A DNA stretch of 64,000 bases from Pyropia haitanensis (taxonomy: Eukaryota; Rhodophyta; Bangiophyceae; Bangiales; Bangiaceae), in assembly GCA_008729055.1 (NCBI GenBank), contig SDUX01000005.1:2178875-2242874 (forward strand), given 5' to 3'. The position numbers and the translations under genes were made by a program. The notes under the pieces were generated by a model. The model saw only the letters and a program-made list of their open reading frames with translations, had not been told where the DNA came from and did no database searches. Shown piece by piece: positions 11,036 to 21,173 of this stretch (its first letter is position 1; every line of letters starts with the position of its first letter).

Positions 11036-11671
11036 GTGAGTGCCCAATCAGGTTCGGAATTTTCATCCTCGGCTTTGGCGGACGCCCCGACCTCCTCGGC
11101 GGCGCCGGCGCGCAGCCCGACTGCACGTGGCATCCCGACGGCGCGCCCCCCCGCGGCGGGGCGCACTACCTCAGCGGCACGCGGCACCACGGCGGCCGCA
11201 TCCACGTCATCCTTGGCGGCGGCGACGGCCGTGTCGGCGCCGGCCGCACCCAAGCCCCCCCTCTCGCGCAAGGGCAAGGGCCCGGCCACGCGTAGTGCGG
11301 CGGGCCCGGCCAATCAGCGCCTGTTACTGCGCCCGCAAGACCCCGCCCGGCGCTACATCGCGCCGCCGGCACCGCGGATCGGCCATATCCAGCCAACCAC
11401 GGCACGCGCCGCCGAGCAGCGGGAGCAGCGCCGGATCGCAAAGACCATCCCGGAGGGCAAATACGTGTGCAAGCCCTGCGGTGTGCTTTGCAATAGCCTG
11501 ACAGTGCTCCGTGACCATCGGTGGTCGCGGCGTCATCGCAACACGGTCAACCGTCCCGACACCCGCCCTCGGTGCGACGTGTGTGATCGCGAATTTGAGA
11601 CGGTCGAGCATTTCGAACGCAACCAGCGTGGCAAGGATCACCACCGCACGCTGGCGCGCTGCACCGACTGA
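11036..11671 (+). CDS. Zinc-finger protein encoded upstream of gag in Gypsy-1
   Basis: A 211-codon frame lies between the 5' LTR and gag. It is open from GTG at 11036 after a stop at 11027 and contains no ATG, so translation must begin elsewhere, perhaps after splicing from a leader, or from a non-AUG codon. The first 120 residues are Ala/Pro/Ser/Arg-rich. The last 70 hold two fingers of the C-x2-C-x12-H-x5-H (U1/JAZ-like) spacing. The first, CKPCGVLCNSLTVLRD...H, is complete. In the second, CDVCDREFETVEHFERN, the first His position is Asn, so it is probably broken. Fingers of this type bind RNA or structured nucleic acid in known proteins. It may be a nucleocapsid-like or regulatory accessory protein, which is unusual at this position in chromoviruses. 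Confidence 0.55.
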   Translation: MSAQSGSEFSSSALADAPTSSAAPARSPTARGIPTARPPAAGRTTSAARGTTAAASTSSLAAATAVSAPAAPKPPLSRKGKGPATRSAAGPANQRLLLRPQDPARRYIAPPAPRIGHIQPTTARAAEQREQRRIAKTIPEGKYVCKPCGVLCNSLTVLRDHRWSRRHRNTVNRPDTRPRCDVCDREFETVEHFERNQRGKDHHRTLARCTD

Positions 11672-11829
11672 CACCTCGTAACCTGGATCTGTCCCAGAAC
11701 GGCGATTTGCCCCCTTGATCCCCCTGCTCGGGAATCCGACGCGGCCCGACTCGGGCCTGAGCGCGGCGACCGGCGGCAAAATCCGATTGTGACATTTGAA
11801 CCTGGAAATCTGTTGTCATCGCATCGCTT

Positions 11830-12906
11830 GTGAATCATCAACTTAGTGTTCTACATCTTCGGAATCGGTGCAAAGATTACGCCTGCACTTGTTCGGAGCT
11901 TGTACTCCACTACTCTGATCATTCAAATTACCTTGCCCAGCACTTGCGATTACCGCGCATCCTGTTGGTGGAGAACATTTTCCATCTGTCGGATTATTTT
12001 CATCTTTGGGGACTCGACCTGGACACAATAGACCCTCCGAATCCGGCGGCTGTCAGCGCCACCAATCCTGGCTCGTCCTCGGGCGCACCCTTGGCGGAAT
12101 CTTGGAATCAACTTACAGCGTTCGTCGCGCAGATGAGCGCCGAGCTGGTGGCTCATAAGGTTGAACTGGCAGACGCCAAGAAGCAGCTATCCGACGCTAA
12201 GTCCAATGCCGTTGCTGGGAGCATGACGACCGCACGACCGAACAAACCCGCGCTATTTTCGGGCAAGCCCGGGACTATTGAAGCGTGGTGCTCGCACATG
12301 GACTCATATGTGCGGCTGACTGACCCTGAGGAAGCGTGTCGGATCGCCAGTACCTATCTGGACGGTGAGGCGTTTGGCTGGTGGCATACCTACAGTCAGA
12401 CCACGGTAGTCCCCGACTGGGCTGCCCTTCGGGCTGCACTCATCCGACGCTTCAGCCCACTGAACAAGACGCAGGCAGCGCTAGACAAGCTGCACTCATG
12501 GCGCCAAATCAAAGATGTCGGGACGTTTAAGAGGACCTTCCTGAGAGTCCTCTTGGATATCCCCGACATCACTGAAGCTGAGAAGATCGACCGCTATAGC
12601 CGAGGTCTGAAGCGAGACTTATGGCAGGCACTGTGCCTCAAGACATACGCTGATCTTGAATCACTTATGACTGACGCCTTGCGCGTGAAGGCCGCTAAAG
12701 CTGGAGCCTCCCGAATCACCAGCAGTCTTAGCAGCACTTCTGGGAAGCCACCTACGGCTCCTGTCGTCCCCATGGACATCTCTAGCATCATAGTCGACAA
12801 ACTTACGCCCGACGAACGCCAGCGTTGCATGCGCGAGGGTCTGGGCCTTCGCTGTCGCGAGAAAGGTTCCTTGGCTAAGGATTGCCCAAAAGGCCAGCGG
12901 AACTGA
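11830..12906 (+). CDS. gag: Gag polyprotein of Gypsy-1
   Basis: A frame of 358 codons contains a Retrotrans_gag-type capsid region (about residues 135-260, with FSGKPGTIEAWCSHMDSYVR, YLDGEAFGWW and ALIRRFSPLNKTQAALDKL). A coiled-coil-like segment (MSAELVAHKVELADAKKQL) precedes it. The start is uncertain: the frame opens after TGA at 11797, the nearest start-like codon is GTG 11830, and the first in-frame ATG is 12133. Near the C-terminus the zinc knuckle is degenerate. RCREKGSLAKDCPK keeps two Cys, but the first Cys and the His of the CCHC pattern are missing. The 3' end overlaps pol in the -1 frame at a slippery heptamer. Confidence 0.85.
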   Translation: MNHQLSVLHLRNRCKDYACTCSELVLHYSDHSNYLAQHLRLPRILLVENIFHLSDYFHLWGLDLDTIDPPNPAAVSATNPGSSSGAPLAESWNQLTAFVAQMSAELVAHKVELADAKKQLSDAKSNAVAGSMTTARPNKPALFSGKPGTIEAWCSHMDSYVRLTDPEEACRIASTYLDGEAFGWWHTYSQTTVVPDWAALRAALIRRFSPLNKTQAALDKLHSWRQIKDVGTFKRTFLRVLLDIPDITEAEKIDRYSRGLKRDLWQALCLKTYADLESLMTDALRVKAAKAGASRITSSLSSTSGKPPTAPVVPMDISSIIVDKLTPDERQRCMREGLGLRCREKGSLAKDCPKGQRN

Positions 12907-15900
12907 AGCAGCACCCGTCATCAACAGTAGTGCGAGACGCTCCTTCGGTTCCGGAAAACAAGTCGTCACCATTTGAAGGCCCGCGACTCGGGCTACTGCT
13001 TTCTACTGCTTCTATCAATGACAAAGTTGTTAAGGTGCTCTTCGACGACGGCTCTCCCATCAACGTCGTTTCAAGGCGCCTGGTGACCTCCCTGCAAGTA
13101 AATACCCAAGAAACGGATTTCGCGGCAAACAGGCCGGATGGCCGCTCCCATGTCCTCGCTGAAACCATGGAACCCATAGAGATTCACATTGGACCGTACC
13201 AAGAACGACGACGGTTCGCAGTCTGTGACCTACGCGCGTACGACCTCATGCTTGGAAAGAAATGGCGCAATGACAAGGACGCAAAAATCAACAACAAGAA
13301 AAACAAGATCTCCTTCAAGTTCAACGGCAAGAACATTTCTATTACTGCGTCCCTCAAGAAACCCGAGCCCCTCATTAGTCGGCAACGTCTTTCTCGAGAC
13401 CTAATGCAACGATGCCCGGTCTTCGATATTTACCTGCAGTCCGAATATCCCTCAAGCGGCTTCGGTATTAACGCCATCACGATGGGGCACGCCGACGAGA
13501 AGAAAGAAGTCCAAGACGTGCTCAGAGAGTACGTCAACGTCTTTCCTGACGAGCTCCCAGACGGACTCCCTCCTGAGCGAAGTCACAGATTTAGTATCAA
13601 GCTGACTGACGATGCCCAAGCACGTCGCAGCGGAATTTACCGACTAGCGGAACGGGAGCTCGAAGAACTCAAAACTCAACTGGCGGGCCTCATACGGAAA
13701 GGATTCATCCAGCCAAGCACCTCACCATGGGGTTCCTCCGTCCTCTTTGCAGCGAAGAAGGACGATGGATGGCGAATGTGCATCAACTACAGAGTCTTAG
13801 ACAAGGCCACCATCAAGAACGCGTATCCTTTACCACGCATTGATGACATCTTCGACCAACTACGAAACGCCAAGTGCTTCACAAAGATCCACCTCCGCTC
13901 TGGTTATCACCAGATTCGCCTTGACCCGGAAACCATACCTTTGACGGCGTTTCGAACCAAGTACGGACTCTACGAGTTTACCGTCGTACCCTTTGGTCTC
14001 TCGAATGCACCCGCAGTCTTCATGAATCTAATGAACAATGTCTTCCGACCCTACCTATATGACTTCATCTGTGTCTACCTCGATGACATCCTAATCTACA
14101 GCGAAACCTATGACGATCACCTCAAGCACGTAAGGTTAGCACTCGACAAATTGCGAGAGCACAAGCTGTACGCCAAGCTAAGCAAATGCCAGTTCGCTCG
14201 AACCACTGTGGACTACCTCGGCCACGTCATCTCCAAGAAAGGGTTCTCGATGGAAGAATACAAGGTCCAAGCTATTCGTACGTGGGCAAAACCAAGCAGC
14301 AAAAAGGATGTACAATCCTTCCTCGGCATGGTGAACTTTTATCGCCGGTTTATTAAGGGAATGGCTGGCGTAGCCGCGCCTCTAACAAGGCTGACGGGAA
14401 ACGTCGACATTGTGTGGACCCCAGAAACCCAGCAAGCCTTTGAGGAGCTGCAGAACCTGACGACAAGCGCACCAGTACTAAGACCTTTCGATAAGAGATA
14501 TCCCATCTAAGTTTCTACTGACGCCAGCGGATACGCTGTCGGCGCAGTCCTTGAGCAAGATGACGGACGCGGGCGGAGTCCCGTGGCATACTTCTCGTTG
14601 ACCCTCAACATTCACGAGCAGCGCTACAGCATCCGTGAGCGTGAACTGCTTGCAGTTGTACAAGCAATCAGGCATTGGCGCTGCTACCTCTACGGGAGAC
14701 CCTCTGAGGTCCACACCGACCTTGAGTCCCTGAGACACCTGCGAACCCAAGAAAAGTTGAACGATCGTCAAGTCAAGTGGCTGGAGTTTTTGGACCAATT
14801 CCAGTTCAAGATTATCCCTATCAAAGGCACCTCCAACCCCGTGGCTGATGCCCTTTCCAGGCAACCACAAGATGCTTTCGACAAACACGCCCCCAATCAA
14901 GATCTCCCTAGTCGCGTGCTCGAGAAAACCATCGAAGACATCCCCAAGAAACCTGAAATCAACAACCTCATGACCATCAACCAAAGTGACCAAGACCTTG
15001 CCACCCTAGAAAAAGAGTACGAGGCGGAGCCCGAGTTTGCCGACCTAGTCAAAGACCCGGTATCCCCCTACCGGCTGCACATGAGGTTGTTGAAACGAGG
15101 TGACCGTACGTGTATCCCCGTCGGTACTCTACGCCAAAGACTACTCCATGACGAGCACGACGTCCCGTGCCAAGGGCACATGGGAGTCAAGAAAACCACC
15201 AATGCCATTGCTTCCAAGTACTACGGTAAGACGATGCGGAAGGATATCCAAAGATACGTACAAACATGTGATTTGTGCCAGCGGAACAAGGCTAGCACCC
15301 ATTCACGTGCGGGTCACCTCAAACCCCTAGATCCTCTAAGCCAACGATGGGCAAGTGTCTCCATGGACTTCATTACGCCTCTTCCTTTGACTCCAAGAGG
15401 TCACAACGGCATATACGTGGTTGTCGACCGCCTCTCCAAGATGATTCGCCTCGCTCCTATGAAACTGGAATGTACCGCGCCAGTTGCAGCACAGCTGTAC
15501 CACGACCACATCTATCGACACCACGGACTTCCTACTGATGTGGTGTGCGACAGGGACCGCATCTTCTTCTCTAACTTCTGGCGATCCCTTACGGAGATCC
15601 TGAAGGTCAAAGTTAAATCCTCCTCGGCCTACCACCCGCAAACCGACGGACAAACTGAGATTATGAACAAGATGATCGAAGAAATCCTACGAAACTTTGT
15701 CAACCATCACCAAGGCGATTGGGACCTCTTTCTGGTTGCTGCGGAAGTTGCATACAACCGGTCGCCAAATGCTGTGACGACATACTCCCCTTTTTTCCTG
15801 AACTACGGATTTGAACCCAAGACGGTACCCATGGACATCTTCGACAACTCGGATTCAAGTATACCTGCAGTGTCTGACTGGTTAAGCAGTCTGCAACATG

Positions 15901-16421
15901 CTCAGGAGACTGCCATCGCAGCTATCAAGAGTGCAAACGAGACGGGCACGGCATACGCTAATCGCCATCGCCGACCATGCAAGATAACCGTGGACAATCT
16001 GGTGCTTCTGAGCACTAAGCACCTCATGCCAGATGCATTCCAAGGAGCTCGCAAGCTGATGTCCAAGTACTCAGGACCCTACCGCGTCACTGAAAGCATT
16101 AATGACGTCACGTTCCGCCTGGATCTTCCCCAAGCGGTGCTCGATCGCAAGGTTTATAACGCCTTCCATGCGAGCTTGCTGAAGCCGTACCGCGCTGATC
16201 CGTACGGCCGACTTCCTCCCGCTCCGCCTCCAGTTGCATTTCCGGACGGTTCGGTCGAGTACGAAGTCGACTCCATCATACGGTCACGAAAGCGCCATGG
16301 ACGACTGCAGTACCTGGTCAAATGGCAAGGTTGTGACAGCAGCGAGAACTCCTGGCTGAACAAGCAAGACTTTGCGAGCGCACCTGAAGCTCTGGACGCG
16401 TTCTTTCGCCGCGCGTCTTAA
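12879..16421 (+). pseudogene. pol: Pol polyprotein of Gypsy-1 (PR-RT-RNase H-IN-chromodomain), one internal stop
   Basis: One frame runs through both halves and is interrupted only by TAA at 14508-14510, between RT and RNase H. Protease is near residues 45-70 counted from codon 12882, with the unusual active site LFDDGSP in place of the common D-S/T-G. RT has YLDDILIYS at about residue 399. After the stop come RNase H (VSTDASGYAVG), an HHCC integrase zinc domain (GHMGVKKTTN to CDLCQRNK), an integrase DDE core (SMDFITPLP, VVCDRDRIFF, TDGQTEIMNK) and a chromodomain at the end (YLVKWQGCDSSENSWLN). The element copies its RNA to cDNA and inserts it. The stop makes this copy non-autonomous unless it is read through. 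Confidence 0.9.
12885..12891 (+). promoter_or_regulatory. Candidate -1 frameshift slippery site CCCAAAA
   Basis: In the gag frame the bases read C-CCA-AAA, the X-XXY-YYZ pattern of -1 programmed frameshifting. Gag and pol are offset by exactly -1, and the pol frame is open only from 12879 (after TAA at 12876), so the heptamer falls inside the 28-nt overlap. Slippage would append pol to gag. I have not shown a downstream pseudoknot. Confidence 0.6.
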
Positions 16422-16432
16422 GGGGGGGGAGG
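16420..16432 (+). other. Gypsy-1 polypurine tract
   Basis: AAGGGGGGGGAGG directly abuts the 3' LTR, the expected position for the plus-strand primer of reverse transcription. Confidence 0.85.
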
Positions 16433-17265
16433 TGTAAGGATTTGCCCCCGAAGTCCCCACCATAGGCGATAAGGACCGGGGCCTCTCCTTTCCTGTCCTT
16501 TCCGACCAACTCCCCCAGACGCATCAACTCCTCGGTAATCGGGGGTGTGCCACGGTGTCCGCCCGAGATTCTACGGTTAGAGGACGGTTAGCACGGGAGC
16601 CACGGATCGGCTAACCGTGTCTCCCCTGACTCGTCTGCGGACGGCTGTATCCTTCCGCGGATTAACGGACCAACGGACCAAAAGACGAGCCACATCTCGG
16701 ACGCGTCGGCAAGCCGGAACATTCTCCCCACGAGCCAATGGGAGTGACGAGATTTGCTTACCGTCGGGAGATATTCGACCCGCCGACTGGCGTCTGGCTT
16801 ACACGCCTCGGCGGCGGTTCCAGCCGACCGGCGTGTAGGGCCAGCCGCGCGGCGCTCTGAGCGCCGCACGCTGCCCGCACCCCCCGCTTGTGGCTGATTG
16901 GTTCGGCGCCGTGGGCCGCACACTTTCGCCTCTACTTTGTTCTGAGAGCCCATGCTTTGTTTTGAGCTTTTTGGTGCCGTCCGTCGGTGCGACGGGCACT
17001 CGCATGCCTTGGGGCACCCTAGGTGCCTCCCCGCGAGTATACAATGCGTGAGTGTGGGCGCCACCGGGGGAGACCTCGGGGGAACAACCACGTGCACAGA
17101 CAACAAAGACCTGCTTTACTCTCGACCCCCTCGACCCCCACCGACGTCACGCCATCCTCTTCCCCACCCCCACCACCGTCATCCCACTGGTCACCTTCGC
17201 CCCGCGCCGCATCCCCATTGGCTTTCGTGGGCGACTGACACCCCCACCACTACGTCGAGAGCTGC
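16433..17265 (+). repeat. Gypsy-1 3' LTR, truncated at its outer end
   Basis: It matches 9946-10770 from TGTAAGGATTTG onward, then similarity ends after TACGTCGAGAGCTGC. The last 25-30 bp, including the terminal CCTCACA, are absent. The junction falls at a short CTGCTCG segment shared with the adjoining repeat, so a microhomology-mediated deletion or recombination is plausible. Confidence 0.85.
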
Positions 17266-17392
17266 TCGACAGGTCTGAACGTATCCTTCTTTGTCCCGCT
17301 TACTTGCCATTGACTTGGCACTGCGGTTACGGGTTTGAACGTCAACCCTCCCCCTGACTACGGTACCCCGTGGGCACCCGACTTGCCACAGC
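17266..17392 (+). repeat. Dispersed repeat, second copy inverted at 47461-47586
   Basis: About 127 bp beginning near CAGGTCTGAACGTATCC and ending GCACCCGACTTGCCACA. The reverse complement of 47461-47586 matches with roughly a dozen differences. Family unknown. Confidence 0.85.
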
Positions 17393-18721
17393 GACGTCGT
17401 TGAGCCACCGCACGCCGCACACGCCCTCAAACACCACCAGCTGCGGGTCGCGCTCGCAGCGACCGCCGCCGCCGCCGCCGCCGCCGCTGCCTTCGCCGTT
17501 GACGATGGCGGGGGCGACCAGCGCACGACAAAAGCGCCGGCGGAACGGGCGACCACGTCCGCCACCGCCGCCGTCTCCAGCATCCCCGCATAGCCCTTGC
17601 CGCCGAGAGCCACCAGGAAGCACGCCGGTGCGCCCGCCGCCGGCGGCAGCGCCGTGAGGGTGTGGCCTCAGCAGGGGGGCGGGCGGTCGTGGGCGGCCGC
17701 CGCACCGCCGACGCCGCTGCCGCCACCACCGCCGCCCGCCGCCGACCCGCTTTCTGCCCCGCCCACCAACGGCACCAGCACCACACTAATGATCACGCCG
17801 GGGGTGGGGGCCACCGCCGGGGGCGCCGACGGCGGCGGCCCACCGGCGGGGGCGCCGGCGGCCGCGCCGACGGCATTCCCACGGCCGACGGCGGCGCGCG
17901 ACGGCGGCGGCGGGTCCCCCCGTCTGCTGCCGCTGCCGCTGCTGCCGCCGCCGCCGCAGGTGGCGCCGCCGCTGCCGCCGTCACCGCCGCTGGCCGCCGG
18001 CCGCCCCGGCGCCTCGACCGTGTCAGAGAAGCGCACGCGCTTGGCGCCGCCCGTGTGGTCGCCGCTGAAGGTCACGGGCAGCGGCGAGTGCTGGTCGTAC
18101 GCCGCGGCCAACGTCACCTGCCGCCGCAGTGCGCGGGCGTGCTTGTCCGGCGGGGGGGGGGGCGGCGTGCCGCCGCGGCGCGGCGCCCGCGCTGAAAGCA
18201 GGGGGGCGGGCGCGGCCGAGCCATGGGGGACGGTCGGCGCGGGGAGCGCGCCGGCGGTGGTGGGGTGGGCGGGAAACGCCGCCACCGGGGGGGTGGCAGC
18301 GCCGGGCGGGTGCACCTCAGCGGCACGCGTCCGCGATCCGTCGGAGTCCAGCAGCGGTGGCGGTGGCGGCGGCGCCACGGACGCGGGTTCGAAGTGGGGC
18401 GGGGGGTAGCGAGGCGGACGGGCGGCTCCCACGGCGGGAGAGTGCTGCCACGCCGAGGCGGCCGCCGCATCAGCAGTTGCGTATGACCCTGTGGGAGGGG
18501 TTGCCGCCACCAACAACGCCACTCCCGCTGTCGCCGCCGCCGCCACCGGCCACATGCAGCAGCCCCGCCGCAATCGCCGACAGCTGCCGGTAGTCAATGG
18601 TGGCGGAGCATAGAGCGCCCGTCAGCTTCGCGCCGGATGGTGGCGGCGAGCTCCGCCATCGGCGCGCACCAACAGGACAGAAGGCCTCAGGCATGGCTCG
18701 ATACTGCGGATAAGGGTGCAT
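17393..18721 (-). other. GC-extreme region with a low-complexity open frame (17668-18597 minus)
   Basis: The minus strand has a 309-codon frame without an ATG start. It is rich in Pro, Ala and Gly with poly-Pro and poly-Gly runs. One stretch, SGDHTGGAKRVRFSDTVEA, is less simple and contains KRVRF, which fits a PP1-docking RVxF pattern. An overlapping minus frame (ATIDYRQLSAIAAGLLHVAG, 18470-18650) also looks coding-like. The plus strand has a competing 270-codon frame. CCG microsatellites occur at 17463-17490. It may contain exons of a host gene, but I cannot establish a gene model. Confidence 0.25.
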
Positions 18722-19287
18722 CCATCACTCCTCAGACCTGCCTGGATGACGTTTCCCGGGCGTGTTTCCCGACCTCGATGAACCAGGTTTCTCTTGGGCA
18801 AGAGTACGCTCGGCGGAACCGAGGTCCCGAGTTCCAGCTCGAGGGGAAACATTCCCGAAAAGCGAGGCCATCGCCGGACAGCGCAGTACTTGACCAGCGT
18901 GGGCCTGCGGCTTCTGGGCAGCGTTGTATCACGCAAAAAGCCTGTAGTAAAGCCCCGTAATATCGCCCTAATGCGAGTGTGTCCCGGGAGGAACAACTGG
19001 CTGCCACATGTGAAGCGTCTTTTTAAACATCGCTGGTGGTCGTGGCGTTGGGGTCGAGGACGAACAAAAATACATAGCAGTTGGGTGCATGTAGTTGGAA
19101 AAACTTCTTATCGACATTTTGCCAATTTGTTTTGCGACCAATCTGGGGACCATAGTTGCTGCCCCACGCTGGTCTCCTCGTTCACGCCAACGCGAAGCTC
19201 GCCTCTCCCGAGCTCTTGCCAGTGCGACGCAGCACCCCCCCCCCCTTCCATTTATACCCTCGGAGTTTCCGCCCCCATTTCACAGCG
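18722..19287. other. No supported gene; 5' flank of the Harbinger-1 transposase
   Basis: No domain found. A TATA-like TTTATACCC at about 19250 lies 30-40 bp upstream of the ATG at 19288 and may have been its promoter. Confidence 0.4.
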
Positions 19288-20390
19288 ATGGACGCCTCGG
19301 CAGTGGAGGCCATGGTGGTCATGAACCTCATTATCGCCGCGGACCTAAAGACCGTCTGCGTAGACACGGTCGCTCGCCGTATGGCGCGGCATGCACGCCC
19401 CGTCTCCTTTGAGGAGGTGCAGTTCCGCTGCGGGCGCGGCTTCCGCCGAGCAGCGCGTACGTCGAAGCCCTGCTTTTTGCGGCTGGCGGAGATCGTGCGG
19501 CGTTACATGAGGGCGCATGCGGTCCCACTTGCAGGCCAGGTGTTCGTCAGTTTACGCTACTACGCCGGAACCAGCGACTTGGACGTGCATGCCGCCTCAG
19601 GAGTGTCCCGCACTGGTCTCTAAAAGGTCGTCCGGGACATTGCAGATGCAATCTTGTGCGCGCCGGAGCTGAACGTGCGCTTGTCTTTCTGGGTAGCGGC
19701 TTGGCGGGAGAGATCTGCGGCGGGATTGCAAACGCAGGGGAACAGCCCATTTGGGAACATCATCGGAGCCCTGGACGGCATCGCCGTGCGGTAGGAGCAG
19801 CCGTCCGTGGCCGACGTCACGTGCGCCAGGACTACTGGTGCCGCAACGGCTTCTTTTCATTGAACGTACAGGCCATCTGCGACGCTAACTATGAGTTTTG
19901 GTAGGTGAGCAGCCGTACGTCGGGGTCTTTTTATGACTCTTTGGCGTTGGCATGCAGTGAGCTAGGTCAACTCCTCAAGGATACGCGTCATCTATTGGTC
20001 AAGGTGCTCATCCGCGAGGGTTTGTCCTTGGCGGCTGATGAACCATGCGGAGACTCCGAGGTTTTGGCGGTGCCGTGGCCAGGGGCCGGAGGTGGGAATC
20101 AGTGGCGCGATGGGTACAACTTCTACCAGCCATGGGCGAGAATTTACATGGAGCAGGCTTTTGGGCAGCGGGTGTGGCGGTGGGGGATTTCCGGGCGGCC
20201 CCTGCGGATGCCGTTTGGCAAGCGCCCCTCAGTCATCTGTGTCGCTTGCATGTTGCACAACCTCTGCCGTGCGCATGACGGGATGCAACTGTCCGAGCTT
20301 GGGCGGGGCGATACTGCGTACCAGGCTTTGTGCGCTGGTTTTGCTTGCCCGGAGGAGGCTCCTCGTCGACCGAAGGGTGTGGGCTCATAA
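19288..20390 (+). pseudogene. PIF/Harbinger transposase, decayed (Harbinger-1)
   Basis: Starts at ATG 19288 (MDASAVEAMVVMNLIIAADL). Conserved PIF/Harbinger blocks follow in order: GNIIGALDGIAVR (first Asp), WCRNGFFSLNVQAICDANYE, VSSRTSGSFYDSLALACSEL, LAADEPCGDSEVLAVPWPGA (second Asp region) and YNFYQPWARIYMEQAFGQ with WRWGI (Glu), then ACMLHNLCRAHD. Damage: TAA 19621-19623, TAG at 19792, a frameshift near 19825 and TAG at 19902. The enzyme is a DDE nuclease for cut-and-paste transposition with TTA/TWA target preference in the family. It faces a convergent accessory gene on the minus strand (20521-22076), the usual Harbinger two-gene layout. Confidence 0.8.
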
Positions 20391-20520
20391 CTGCCGCGGC
20401 GGATGACCCTCGCAGTGCAGAACAGTGGACATGTTCGACCTCCACTTCACGGCGAGTAGGTCAGCATAAACATCGCGCTCTATCGCTCCAATACTAGCCC
20501 ATTTACACAGCACTACTTGT

Positions 20521-21060
20521 CTACTCGTCGCCCTCACCCTGACCCTCAGACGGCGGGTCAGGATCGGCACGCCCACCAGCACCCGCCCCACGTCTAGAGC
20601 CACCAGGCGGCCGTGTGCTCACACCCGCACCGGCTCTCGCTCCAGCATCAACGGCCAGACGCGCCCTCATGGCCGTAGCCATTTCTGCGCCGCACTCCGT
20701 GATGCACTCCAACATCTGCTTCTCAAGCGCGTCGATTACCACTTGCGAGCCCCCAGCGGTCTTTGACAACGCCAACGCCCACGCCAAGTCACTGACCATG
20801 GAGCTAAGCAGCCTGCGGCGAGAAGACTCAGCCATAGTTGCCGAAGAGGCCGCCATGGTGGACAGCATGGACGTCCGCTCGCGTCGGTGACGCTTGGCGA
20901 CGGCGGCAGTAGTGATTGAAAGCGCGTGCGACACAGGTTTGGGGACGAGCGCCCCGAACAACGTTCCATCCGGCGGAAGGAAGCTGGCACTCTCCGTGCC
21001 TACTCTACTATCCAACTCCTCACTGACCAGCTTCAGCAGCATGTCGTTGTCGCCGTACAT
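20521..21060 (-). CDS. C-terminal part of Harbinger-1 accessory protein (putative)
   Basis: ATG at 21060 opens a 179-codon frame: MYGDNDMLLKLVSEELDSRV, then an Ala/Ser/Arg-rich helical middle with ALEKQMLECITECGAEMATA, and a Gly/Pro/acid-rich end. It lies tail-to-tail with the Harbinger-1 transposase and downstream of a frame with a Myb/SANT-like segment (21174-22076). An AG acceptor-like ACATGTAG directly precedes GTAATG at the start, so this may be the second exon of one gene. No catalytic motif. The partner role is inferred from position. Confidence 0.45.
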   Translation of the reverse strand: MYGDNDMLLKLVSEELDSRVGTESASFLPPDGTLFGALVPKPVSHALSITTAAVAKRHRRERTSMLSTMAASSATMAESSRRRLLSSMVSDLAWALALSKTAGGSQVVIDALEKQMLECITECGAEMATAMRARLAVDAGARAGAGVSTRPPGGSRRGAGAGGRADPDPPSEGQGEGDE

Positions 21061-21173
21061 TACCTACATGTAGTTCAACACTAAATCACTCTCGGAATAT
21101 TGGTTAAAAGCCGACGGGTCGTTCTGCCCGCTCTGAGAGAAGTTTTCTAGAGTAGAGTGCAATCAGGCATTAA

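Larger units (their letters stand above)
9946..17265 (+). mobile_element. Gypsy-1: Ty3/Gypsy chromovirus-type LTR retrotransposon, 3' end truncated
   Basis: The order is 5' LTR (9946-10798), a zinc-finger ORF (11036-11671), gag (11830-12906), pol (12879-16421, one internal stop), polypurine tract (16420-16432) and 3' LTR (16433-about 17265). Pol order protease, RT, RNase H, integrase, chromodomain defines a Gypsy chromovirus. The LTRs differ at roughly 5% of positions by eye, so the insertion is not recent. The 3' LTR lacks its last 25-30 bp and abuts another repeat, so no target duplication can be read. Sequence just after the 5' LTR (TGTGGTAGCTTC) is the candidate primer-binding area, but I do not recognise the tRNA. 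Confidence 0.92.
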
